The notes below the pieces were generated by a model. That model did not search any database. It saw only the letters and a program-made list of their open reading frames with translations, and was not told the DNA's origin. Positions 1 to 6,632 of a stretch of 12,008 nucleotides of DNA are shown piece after piece. Both the position numbers and the translations under genes were made by a program. The first letter of the stretch is position 1. Every line of letters begins with the position of its first letter. Source of the DNA: Candidatus Thioglobus plumae (GTDB lineage Bacteria; Pseudomonadota; Gammaproteobacteria; PS1; Pseudothioglobaceae); the NCBI GenBank assembly GCA_910595815.1, contig CAJVCM010000032.1, forward strand, positions 1 through 12,008, written 5' to 3'.

Positions 1-567
1 CTTAAAGAAGACATAGATTTTTCAGTAGTGAAAATTGGCTTATTGTCATCAAAGTTCCAAATTCAAACCATTGCCTCCTTATTGAAAACATGTGAGGTGC
101 CAATAGTCGTACTTGATCCTATTGTTAGTTCTAGTAGTGATCAGCAGTTATTAGACAAACAAGCACTAAAAAGCCTTAAACAAGATCTACTGCCAATGGT
201 GACAGTATTAACGCCAAATGTTGCTGAACTAAACGCATTATCATCGATAGATGATGAACAGCAAGCAATTGAGTCTCTACCTTGTGAATGGGTGTTGCTC
301 ACCACAACAGACACATCGAAGGACGAGATAGAGCATCGTCTGTATCATCATGCTCAATGTGTAGAGCGCTTTACTTACGTCAAATTACCTGGTGATTACC
401 ACGGCTCTGGCTGCACATTATCAAGCGCTATCAGTGCATTGTTGGCGTTAGGTATTGATGTCAATATTGCGTGTAAACGCGCATTAGACTACACTTACCA
501 AAGCCTATTAAATGCAAAGAGTATAGGTAAAATGCAATATCATCCTAATCGAGAATTACCCAAATAA
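1..567 (+). CDS. thiD: Hydroxymethylpyrimidine (phosphate) kinase ThiD, 5'-truncated by window edge
   Basis: Seen: the frame is open from base 1 (LKEDIDFSVVKIG...), so the GTG at 28 is an internal valine and the true start lies upstream. About 188 C-terminal residues remain of a family usually near 260-270. The fragment shows VVLDPIV (nt ~106-123), LTPNVAELNAL (nt ~208-240) and the anion-hole/active-site segment LPGDYHGSGCTLSS, whose Cys codon is at 412-414. Known: ThiD, a ribokinase-fold enzyme, phosphorylates HMP and HMP-P to give HMP-PP for thiamine synthesis in the cytosol. Odd: where many ThiD proteins have a KGGH segment, this one reads LLTTTDT; I recall similar forms in some proteobacterial ThiD, but the substrate specificity is not certain. 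Context: its TAA overlaps the hisC ATG by one base (TAATG), so the two are probably translationally coupled although their pathways differ. Confidence 0.88.
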   Translation, partial: LKEDIDFSVVKIGLLSSKFQIQTIASLLKTCEVPIVVLDPIVSSSSDQQLLDKQALKSLKQDLLPMVTVLTPNVAELNALSSIDDEQQAIESLPCEWVLLTTTDTSKDEIEHRLYHHAQCVERFTYVKLPGDYHGSGCTLSSAISALLALGIDVNIACKRALDYTYQSLLNAKSIGKMQYHPNRELPK

Positions 568-1628
568 TGAGTTTTATTAACAATTGGTTACGCGCTGACA
601 TTCAAGCAATTAATGCTTATCATGTGCCCACATCTGTTGATATGGTTAAGCTCGACGCAATGGAATCTCCATTTCCTTTACCAGATGAATTGATTGGTCA
701 GTATTTGGCTTATTTGGCCGATGCTGATCTTAATCGATACCCCAACCCTAGTGCTGACGAATTACGCCAAACACTGCGTGAATTGATGGATATTCCAGCT
801 GAGTTTGGTGTGTTGTTAGGCAATGGTTCTGATGAACTAATACAGCTCTTGGCGCTGGCTTGTGAAACGGGCGATACCATTTTGAGTATTGAGCCGAGTT
901 TTGTCATGTATGGCATGATTGCAAAATTCACACGCTTAAATTATCAAGGTGTTAATTTAGATGGTAATTTTGAGATTGATTTATCGGCTACGTTATCAGC
1001 CATAGAAACACACAAGCCTAAGCTTATTTTTATTGCTTACCCAAACAATCCAACCGGCAATGCATTTGATCGCGGCGCTATTGAGACAATCATCACTTCA
1101 ACTGAGGCAATGGTAGTGCTGGATGAGGCTTATTATGCCTATGCAGATGATAGCTTCTTGATGGATATTGCCAAGTATCCAAACTTAGTTTTGCTTAGAA
1201 CAGTCTCTAAAATTGGCTTTGCTGGTTTGCGCCTAGGTTTACTGATTGGCGCACAAGATACGGTGAGTGAATTAGACAAATTAAGGCTACCTTACAATAT
1301 CAATACCTTAACTCAAGTGAGTGCCAATTTCTTATTACAAGAAAAAGGCGAAATTGATAAAAATGCCAAGGCAATCCTTGCTGAGCGTTCTAATTTATCG
1401 ACAGCACTGAGTGGTATTGATGGTTTAAGTGTTTACCCTTCTCAGGCGAACTTCATTTTGTTTAAGGCGCCTGGTGCTAACGCATTGTTTGAGGCATTAA
1501 AAACCCAAGGTGTATTGATTAAAAACTTAAGTAGTGCACCAAATTTGGATAATTGTTTGCGTGTTACTGTTGGCAGTATGGAAGAAAACGCATTGTTTAT
1601 TAGCATTGTTAAAGCATATTATGATTAA
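567..1628 (+). CDS. hisC: Histidinol-phosphate aminotransferase
   Basis: A 353-residue fold-type I PLP aminotransferase, the usual length for HisC. Seen: the LDAMESPFPLP substrate-binding start (about 29-39), LNRYPNPSADELR (55-67), GNGSDELIQ (85-93), YPNNPTGN (158-165), VVLDEAYYAY with the PLP-ring Asp at 186, RTVSKIGFAGLRLG with the Schiff-base Lys at 215 and a phosphate-binding Arg at 222, and the C-terminal LRVTVGS with the substrate-carboxylate Arg at 332. Known: it transfers an amino group from glutamate to imidazole-acetol phosphate, giving histidinol phosphate. The ATG at 567 overlaps the thiD stop by one base. Its own stop lies inside the first codons of the following Nif3 gene, an 8-base overlap. 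HisC enzymes sometimes also act on aromatic or other keto acids, so specificity is assigned mainly from family motifs and the nearby hisB and hisH. Confidence 0.95.
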   Translation: MSFINNWLRADIQAINAYHVPTSVDMVKLDAMESPFPLPDELIGQYLAYLADADLNRYPNPSADELRQTLRELMDIPAEFGVLLGNGSDELIQLLALACETGDTILSIEPSFVMYGMIAKFTRLNYQGVNLDGNFEIDLSATLSAIETHKPKLIFIAYPNNPTGNAFDRGAIETIITSTEAMVVLDEAYYAYADDSFLMDIAKYPNLVLLRTVSKIGFAGLRLGLLIGAQDTVSELDKLRLPYNINTLTQVSANFLLQEKGEIDKNAKAILAERSNLSTALSGIDGLSVYPSQANFILFKAPGANALFEALKTQGVLIKNLSSAPNLDNCLRVTVGSMEENALFISIVKAYYD

Positions 1629-2361
1629 TCGACAAGACTTAGAAAGCTATTGTGGTGACTACCTAAGTGTAGATCAGTTTAAGGATTATTGCCCAAATGG
1701 TTTGCAAATTGAAGGCTGTGAAGAGATTACTAACATCATCTCTGGCGTTAGCGCCAATCTAGATTTGATTGAACGTGCGATTGACGAAAAAGCGGATGCT
1801 TTGTTTGTTCATCATGGATTTTTTTGGAAAAATGAAGACGCTAAAATTACCGGCATAAAGCGCAATCGAATTGCACAATTGCTTGCCAATAATATTAATT
1901 TGTTTGCCTACCACTTGCCGCTTGATGCACACACTGAGGTGGGTAATAATATTGAATTAGCAAAAAAGCTTGGCATTCATAATCCAACGCCAATTGGTGA
2001 TACGCTAGTGTGGCAGGGTGAAATCAACACGACGTTGGTAGATTTTTCACAAACGGTTGATCAGGCTCTAGATAGGGCGCCATTGGTATTTGGCGATGAC
2101 AACAAACAACTTAAACGTATTGCTTGGTGTACGGGCGGGGCGCAAAGCTATATCGATCATGGTATTGCAGTAGGTGCTGATGTGTTTTTAACTGGCGAAG
2201 TGTCTGAGCAAATTCCAGCGATTGCGAAAGAAAACGACATTGCTTTTATTTCAGCAGGGCATCATGCAACTGAGCGTTATGGCGTGCAAGCTTTATGCCA
2301 ACACTTAAGTGACAAATTTGATCTTAAGCATCAATTTATCGACATTGACAATCAAGTATAA
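1621..2361 (+). CDS. Nif3/YbgI family dinuclear-metal protein (DUF34; GTP cyclohydrolase I type 2 homolog)
   Basis: I place the start at the ATG at 1621 (MINRQDLESYCGDYL), giving 246 residues, the length of single-domain E. coli YbgI. The frame stays open upstream to an ATG at 1534, but that would add 29 residues lying wholly inside hisC and absent from the family. Seen: PNGLQIEG (25-32), ALFVHHGFFW with metal ligands His64 and His65, AYHLPLDAH with Asp102, VFLTGEVSEQ (188-197), and ISAGHHATERYG with His214/215 and Glu218. These match the two-metal site of YbgI. Known: the family forms toroidal hexamers; its biochemical role is unsettled, and the GTP-cyclohydrolase label rests on limited data. 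No clear Shine-Dalgarno is present, and the 8-base overlap with hisC suggests coupled translation. Function in this operon is unknown. Confidence 0.9.
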   Translation: MINRQDLESYCGDYLSVDQFKDYCPNGLQIEGCEEITNIISGVSANLDLIERAIDEKADALFVHHGFFWKNEDAKITGIKRNRIAQLLANNINLFAYHLPLDAHTEVGNNIELAKKLGIHNPTPIGDTLVWQGEINTTLVDFSQTVDQALDRAPLVFGDDNKQLKRIAWCTGGAQSYIDHGIAVGADVFLTGEVSEQIPAIAKENDIAFISAGHHATERYGVQALCQHLSDKFDLKHQFIDIDNQV

Positions 2362-2377
2362 TATCCCAGATATTATA
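2357..2377. repeat. Perfect 9-bp inverted repeat between the Nif3 gene and asd
   Basis: The arms are TATAATATC (2357-2365) and GATATTATA (2369-2377), separated by CCA. The repeat covers the Nif3 stop codon and ends 19 bases before the asd ATG. It is almost all A/T and is not followed by a T-run, so it is a poor rho-independent terminator. It could be an mRNA hairpin, an operator, or part of an asd promoter: a TTGACA lies at 2345-2350 and a TATAAT at 2374-2379, but their 23-base spacing is too long for a normal sigma-70 promoter. Confidence 0.5.
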
Positions 2378-2396
2378 ATTTTCAATTTGTATACTT

Positions 2397-3422
2397 ATGA
2401 GTAAGACATATGACGTTGCCGTTGTTGGTGCAACAGGCGCTGTGGGCGAAACCATCCTTTCGATTTTAGAACAGCGTAATTTTCCAATTAATAATTTATA
2501 CCCATTAGCAAGTGCTAACTCTGCAGGTAAGAAAGTACTTTGTCAAGGCAAAAGCTGGACAGTACAAGACTTAGATAAATTTGATTTTTCTCAAGCACAA
2601 ATTGGCTTGTTCTCAGCAGGTGGTCATATTTCTGAAAAATATGCGCCTATTGCAGCAGAAGCTGGTTGTGTGGTGATTGATAATACGGCACATTTTCGCC
2701 GCGATGAAGATATTCCTTTGGTGGTTCCAGAAGTCAATCCTCATGCAATTGCGGGCTATACCAAACGCAATATTATTGCCAATCCTAATTGCTCAACCAT
2801 TCAAATGTTGGTAGCACTAAAGCCGATTTATGATGCAGTAGGTATTGAGCGTATTAATGTTGCTACTTATCAAGCGGTATCAGGTTCTGGCAAAGAGGCT
2901 ATTTCTGAGCTAATTGATCAAACAACAAAGTTACTCGGTGGTGATACTGATGTTGATGTTGAAGTGTACCCAAAGCAAATTGCCTTTAATGTGATTCCTC
3001 ATATTGACGTGTTTCAAGAGAATGGTTATACCAAAGAAGAAATGAAAATGGTGTGGGAGACGCAAAAGATTTTTGAAGATGAAAACATCTTGGTTAATCC
3101 AACAGCAGTTCGTGTGCCAGTAATTTATGGTCATTCTGAAGCCATTAATATTGAAACCAAAAAGAAGATTACGGCAGCTGAAGCAACTGAAATACTATCG
3201 AATGCAAACGGCGTTACCGTAATGGATACGCGTGAAGATGGTGGTTATGCCACACCATTTGTTGAAGCGACTAACCATGACGATACGTTTGTCAGTCGTA
3301 TTCGTGAAGACATCTCTCACGAGAAAGGTCTAAACTTGTGGGTAGTTTCTGATAATATCCGCAAAGGCGCAGCACTTAACACTATTCAGATTGCTGAAAT
3401 TTTGATTGAAGAATACTTATAA
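2397..3422 (+). CDS. asd: Aspartate-semialdehyde dehydrogenase
   Basis: 341 residues, the typical length of the shorter Asd type found in many bacteria. Seen: N-terminal NADP-binding GATGAVG (11-17), LFSAGGHIS (71-79), DNTAHFRRDEDIPLVVPEVNP (95-115), NPNCST with the catalytic Cys132, Gln159 in TYQAVSGSG, the substrate-binding Arg239 in VRVPV, His246 as general base in YGHSEAI, and the C-terminal DNIRKGAALNTIQIAE. Known: it reduces L-aspartyl-4-phosphate to aspartate semialdehyde, the branch point to lysine/diaminopimelate, methionine and threonine. The start at 2397 has no Shine-Dalgarno in the preceding 16 bases. It sits 35 bases after the Nif3 gene and 12 bases before hisB, so an aspartate-family gene is embedded between histidine genes. 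Identification is secure; the operon placement is the unusual part. Confidence 0.96.
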   Translation: MSKTYDVAVVGATGAVGETILSILEQRNFPINNLYPLASANSAGKKVLCQGKSWTVQDLDKFDFSQAQIGLFSAGGHISEKYAPIAAEAGCVVIDNTAHFRRDEDIPLVVPEVNPHAIAGYTKRNIIANPNCSTIQMLVALKPIYDAVGIERINVATYQAVSGSGKEAISELIDQTTKLLGGDTDVDVEVYPKQIAFNVIPHIDVFQENGYTKEEMKMVWETQKIFEDENILVNPTAVRVPVIYGHSEAINIETKKKITAAEATEILSNANGVTVMDTREDGGYATPFVEATNHDDTFVSRIREDISHEKGLNLWVVSDNIRKGAALNTIQIAEILIEEYL

Positions 3423-3434
3423 ACAATAATAACC

Positions 3435-4016
3435 ATGATTAAAGTATCAAGAAAAACTAATGAAACAGACATTGATGTTGAACTCAATTTGTATGGCACT
3501 GGTCAGGCAAGTATTGACACAGGCGTGCCTTTTTTAGACCACATGTTGGATCAAATTGCACGTCACGGTCTAATGGATTTAAACATTAAATGTGATGGCG
3601 ATACTGAAATTGATGATCACCACAGTGTTGAAGATATTGGCATTACTTTAGGCCAAGCATTTTCACAAGCGGTCGGCGACAAAGCAGGATTTACTCGTTA
3701 TGGACACTCTTATGTGCCATTAGATGAGGCTTTGTCACGCGTGGTGCTCGACCTATCTGGTCGTCCTGGTTTGGAACTTAATGTTAACTTTACACGCGCA
3801 ATGATTGGCACCTTTGATGTGGATTTAATTTCTGAATTCTTCCAAGGATTTGTTAATCACGCCTTGATTAGCTTGCACATTGATAATCTTAAAGGGGTGA
3901 ATTCTCACCACCAAGCTGAGACTATTTTTAAGGCTTTCGGTAGAGCGTTACGCATGGCAGTCACACCAGATGAGCGTCAAGCTGGCGTCATCCCTTCGAC
4001 TAAAGGTAGCTTATAA
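3435..4016 (+). CDS. hisB: Imidazoleglycerol-phosphate dehydratase (monofunctional)
   Basis: 193 residues, all of it the dehydratase domain. Seen: [15 protein letters not shown] (31-45), the first metal-binding motif DDHHSVED (60-67), the related second motif [16 protein letters not shown] (157-172), and the family end PSTKGSL. Known: the enzyme is a Mn-dependent 24-mer that removes water from imidazole-glycerol phosphate to give imidazole-acetol phosphate, the substrate of HisC upstream. Unlike enteric HisB (about 355 residues) it has no N-terminal HAD-type histidinol-phosphatase domain, so that step needs a separate gene, not seen here. The ATG follows asd by 12 bases (AACAATAATAACC), with no Shine-Dalgarno. 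The hisH gene starts three bases after the stop. Motifs and length leave little doubt. Confidence 0.96.
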   Translation: MIKVSRKTNETDIDVELNLYGTGQASIDTGVPFLDHMLDQIARHGLMDLNIKCDGDTEIDDHHSVEDIGITLGQAFSQAVGDKAGFTRYGHSYVPLDEALSRVVLDLSGRPGLELNVNFTRAMIGTFDVDLISEFFQGFVNHALISLHIDNLKGVNSHHQAETIFKAFGRALRMAVTPDERQAGVIPSTKGSL

Positions 4017-4019
4017 ATT

Positions 4020-4634
4020 ATGTCCATAGCCATTGTTGACTATGGCATGGGCAACGTGCGTTCAGTGCAAAAAGCCATTGAACACGTTGCGCCTAATGAT
4101 CAAGTCTTCCTTACTGATAACGCAAAATTAATCAGCGAAGCTGACCGTGTTGTGTTTCCTGGTCAAGGCGCAATGGGTGCTTGTATGCAAGCACTCAACG
4201 AGCATGGCTTGGTTGATGTTATTAAACAAGCCGCCCATGAAAAACCTTTCTTAGGAATTTGTTTAGGATTACAACTTTTATTTGATCACTCTCAAGAAAA
4301 TGGCGGCACTGATGGGTTATCAATAATCCCAGGAGATGTGGTTAAATTTGATAAAAGTGAACTTAAAATCCCACATATGGGATGGAATAACGTAAAACAA
4401 GAGTTTGAACACCCACTTTGGCATAATATTGATGATAATGCACGTTTTTATAGTGTGCACAGTTATTACGTAAAAGAAACTGATCATTCAGTTGTTGCTG
4501 GATCAACCGATTACGGTATTGACTTTACTTGCGCTATCGCAAAAGACAACATGTTTGCAGTGCAGTTCCACCCAGAAAAATCACAACATGATGGTTTGCA
4601 ATTATTAACCAATTTTGTTAATTGGAAGGCCTAG
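4020..4634 (+). CDS. hisH: Imidazole glycerol phosphate synthase, glutamine amidotransferase subunit
   Basis: 204 residues, a class I glutamine amidotransferase of the usual HisH length. Seen: IVDYGMGNVRSVQKAIE (5-21), VVFPGQGAMGACM (44-56), the nucleophile loop PFLGICLGLQLLF with Cys81, the HisH signature PHMGWN (118-123), YSVHSYYV (144-151), and VQFHPEKSQ with His184 and Glu186 completing the triad. Known: HisH releases ammonia from glutamine and channels it to HisF, which forms IGP and the purine intermediate AICAR. Neither hisF nor hisA is in the window, though an operon would usually place them nearby. Three bases separate it from hisB. Its TAG stop lies within a CTAG that also contains the stop of the convergent kinase gene, so no terminator can sit between them. 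Confidence 0.96.
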   Translation: MSIAIVDYGMGNVRSVQKAIEHVAPNDQVFLTDNAKLISEADRVVFPGQGAMGACMQALNEHGLVDVIKQAAHEKPFLGICLGLQLLFDHSQENGGTDGLSIIPGDVVKFDKSELKIPHMGWNNVKQEFEHPLWHNIDDNARFYSVHSYYVKETDHSVVAGSTDYGIDFTCAIAKDNMFAVQFHPEKSQHDGLQLLTNFVNWKA

Positions 4635-5470
4635 TCTAATAACTGACTAACGCAGCTCATGGTATTGGCATGATAGCCACTACCAAAAATATTGAGATGA
4701 TTTAGATAGTGATAAAGCATATAGAGCGGCTTTCTTGCATTAAAGCCACTGTCTAATGGGTAGCTTTCATTATAGCTTTGATAAAAATCATCATCAAATC
4801 CACCAAACATAAAGGTTAGTGAAAAGTCGATTTCTCGATGGCCATAATAACTAGCTGTATCAATAAAATAAGGGTGATTTTTCCCACTCAATACATTGCC
4901 AGACCATAGGTCACCATGAAGTAATGTAGGCTTGATTGTGTTATTTAACAAGTTTGGCAAAATGTTCTTCACCTGAAGTAGTTGTTGATAGTCAGTTTGA
5001 CTGATCAACGTATTTTGATGAGCTAATGTTATTTGGTATAGTAATCGGTACTTCCAATAAAAATCAGCCCAATTGTCAATATTTTGACCAACACCATTGG
5101 GTTGAGGGGTTTTCCCAATTTTATTGTCAAACTCAAATCCAAAATAATCACTCGTATTTTGGTGAAGTTCAGCAAGCGCTAACCCCATTTGTGACTGCAT
5201 GTTTGCGTTATGTGTAGTATCAATCCATTCTAATATCAAGCAATGTTCACAACTACCCAGCACTGTTGGTGTGTGAATGGTTCCTCCTAATAAAGCTAAT
5301 TCCCAACCTTCATTAATTAATTGCTGGTTAGGGTTTGATTGGTATTTAACAAAGACTGTATTGCCATTAGACAATGTAACTTGATAGGCGGAAAATAGCC
5401 CTGTACTCACTGATTGTTTATTAATAATGCCTAGGCCTAGGTGTTGCTCAATGTGCGCTTCAATCGACAT
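4631..5470 (-). CDS. Fructosamine/ketosamine-3-kinase family protein (YniA-like)
   Basis: 279 residues, near the family length of about 285-300. Seen: a kinase N-lobe with Lys42 in VFVKY, ALAELHQ (98-104), the family hallmark FGFEFDNKIGKTPQPN (110-125), the catalytic loop LLHGDLWSGNVL with Asp187 and Asn192, and a metal-binding segment FIDTASYYGHREIDFSLTFMFGGF with Asp204. Known: these aminoglycoside-phosphotransferase-fold kinases phosphorylate protein-bound ketoamines on O3, which makes them unstable and removes the sugar. Odd: the metal segment reads DTA where most relatives have DPA, and the loop before the first strand (STGLFSAYQ) departs from the usual GGxIN-AY pattern. It starts 5 bases after the DUF1841 stop and is probably last in the nth operon. 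The exact substrate is not determined by the sequence. Confidence 0.9.
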   Translation of the reverse strand: MSIEAHIEQHLGLGIINKQSVSTGLFSAYQVTLSNGNTVFVKYQSNPNQQLINEGWELALLGGTIHTPTVLGSCEHCLILEWIDTTHNANMQSQMGLALAELHQNTSDYFGFEFDNKIGKTPQPNGVGQNIDNWADFYWKYRLLYQITLAHQNTLISQTDYQQLLQVKNILPNLLNNTIKPTLLHGDLWSGNVLSGKNHPYFIDTASYYGHREIDFSLTFMFGGFDDDFYQSYNESYPLDSGFNARKPLYMLYHYLNHLNIFGSGYHANTMSCVSQLLD

Positions 5471-5475
5471 TAAGT

Positions 5476-5898
5476 TTAGGCTCTAGATTGTGCCTCTAAG
5501 CAACGAATGTAGGCTTGATGATCCATCGGCGTGTTGTTTTTTTGTGATGAGAAGATCATTTGAGCAATACAATCCATCATTAAGTGTTCGACCTCGTGTG
5601 GATCTTGAACTTTTCCCAGTATTTTTTGATAATACTCGTTAATACCTTTTGGTTGATTAATCGACAATTGCTCTCTTAATGACAAGTGTAGGTTAATATG
5701 TAGAAAAGGGTTGACTTCTCCACTTTCAGGAAAGAATTCGGACTCAATATTACTGATGAGTTTGTGATATTCCGGATGCATCTCAATGACTTGCGTAAGT
5801 TGATCTTCGAGCGGATCGAGTGCTTTCTTGTCTAGAAATTTTTGCCAAGCGTTGGCAAGGAATTGACGTTGTTGAGTTCTGTCTTGAGTGTAGAGCAT
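5476..5898 (-). CDS. DUF1841 family protein of unknown function
   Basis: 140 residues. I recognise the DUF1841 pattern: an opening MLYTQDRTQQRQFLANAWQK (1-20), PLEDQLTQVIEMHPEYH (29-45), FFPESGEVNPFLHINLHLSLREQL (55-78), and a C-terminal HEVEHLMMDCIAQMIFSSQ (about 100-118). The start agrees with the family's usual first residues. No signal peptide, membrane segment or known catalytic motif is visible; it looks like a soluble, mostly helical cytosolic protein. The paired His in NPFLHINLH and EVEH could be metal ligands, but that is speculation. It lies 24 bases after nth and 5 before the kinase, so the three are probably co-transcribed. A TATAAT on the coding strand ends only 7 bases before the ATG (5906-5911), which would fit a leaderless transcript, though no -35 is seen. 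Confidence 0.88.
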   Translation of the reverse strand: MLYTQDRTQQRQFLANAWQKFLDKKALDPLEDQLTQVIEMHPEYHKLISNIESEFFPESGEVNPFLHINLHLSLREQLSINQPKGINEYYQKILGKVQDPHEVEHLMMDCIAQMIFSSQKNNTPMDHQAYIRCLEAQSRA

Positions 5899-5922
5899 AG
5901 GCTCTATTATAAAGCTAAGTGG

Positions 5923-6555
5923 CTATAGATTTTTTTCTTCGTATTCACAAAGATCTAACAAGATACAGTCAGTACATAATGGCGAACGCGCCTTGCAAGT
6001 GTAGCGACCATGAAGAATCATTAAGTGGTGTGCGGGCACTCTAAATTCATCAGGGATAAACTTAACCAGCTTCTTTTCAACCTCTAGTACGGTTTTACCG
6101 CTAGCAATTGCTGTACGGTTAGCAACACGATAAATATGTGTATCTACCGCGATTGTTGGATGACCGAAAGCAGTATTAAGTACCACATTGGCTGTTTTAC
6201 GACCAACACCTGGTAGGGCTTCTAATTCTTTACGGGTTTCTGGAACAGCAGAATCATATTTTTCAATGAGAATTTTACAAGCTTGAATAATGTGCTTAGC
6301 TTTTGAATTGAACAAGCCAATGGTTTTAATGGTATCGCGTAATGTGTCTTCACCGAGTTCAAAAATTGTCTCAGGTGTATTGGCGATTGGGAATAACTTA
6401 TTCGTGACCTTATTAACACTTTTATCCGTTGCTTGCGCTGATAAAGTAACAGCAACCAACAGTTCGAATGGTGTGGAATAGTTTAATTCTGTCGTTGGAT
6501 TAGGGATTTTTTCCAACAACCTTCTAAACATTTCAAAGCGAGTTTCTGCGTTCAT
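5923..6555 (-). CDS. nth: Endonuclease III
   Basis: 210 residues, matching E. coli Nth (211). Seen: LLVAVTLSAQATDKSVN (32-48), the helix-hairpin-helix LEALPGVGRKTANVV with catalytic Lys120, the GHPTIAVDTHIYRVANR segment with catalytic Asp138, and a C-terminal iron-sulfur loop with Cys187, 194, 197 and 203 in the C-x6-C-x2-C-x5-C spacing. Known: this is a bifunctional glycosylase/AP lyase that removes oxidised pyrimidines and cuts the abasic site in base excision repair. A purine-rich GAGAAG sits just before the ATG as ribosome binding site. A good promoter lies 34-62 bases upstream, so nth probably heads its own operon with DUF1841 and the kinase. All key residues are intact. Confidence 0.97.
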   Translation of the reverse strand: MNAETRFEMFRRLLEKIPNPTTELNYSTPFELLVAVTLSAQATDKSVNKVTNKLFPIANTPETIFELGEDTLRDTIKTIGLFNSKAKHIIQACKILIEKYDSAVPETRKELEALPGVGRKTANVVLNTAFGHPTIAVDTHIYRVANRTAIASGKTVLEVEKKLVKFIPDEFRVPAHHLMILHGRYTCKARSPLCTDCILLDLCEYEEKNL

Positions 6556-6588
6556 TCTTCTCTTTTATTGGTTTCTCAATGGACGAAG

Positions 6589-6617
6589 ATTATATCAGAT
6601 AATTAAATCAATAGCAA
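6589..6617 (-). promoter_or_regulatory. Predicted sigma-70 promoter (extended -10) for nth operon
   Basis: On the - strand, TTGCTA (6612-6617) is followed by a 17-base spacer ending in TGA and a consensus TATAAT (6589-6594), so the -10 is of the extended TGn type. Transcription would start near 6582, giving a leader of roughly 27 bases before the nth ATG at 6555. It lies in the gap after the sbcB stop (6633). This is the best promoter match in the window. Confidence 0.65.
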
Positions 6618-6632
6618 AACGAGCTGGACTCA

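Noticed and set aside
28..30. GTG as the thiD start
   Set aside because: The frame is open and ThiD-like upstream to base 1, so this GTG is an internal valine codon of a gene cut by the window edge.
1534..1620. Upstream 29-codon extension of the Nif3 gene
   Set aside because: It lies wholly inside hisC in another frame, and the ATG at 1621 gives the exact family length and N-terminus.
5477..5906. TAGGCTCTA present at both 5477-5485 and 5898-5906
   Set aside because: A nine-base match 421 bases apart, near two gene starts; the second copy overlaps coding sequence. Chance is a sufficient explanation without more copies.
6612..6632. Hairpin-like GAGT-CCA-GCTC followed by GTTTTG after the sbcB stop as a terminator
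   Set aside because: The stem is only four pairs including a G-T, and the T-run is short; too weak to annotate.
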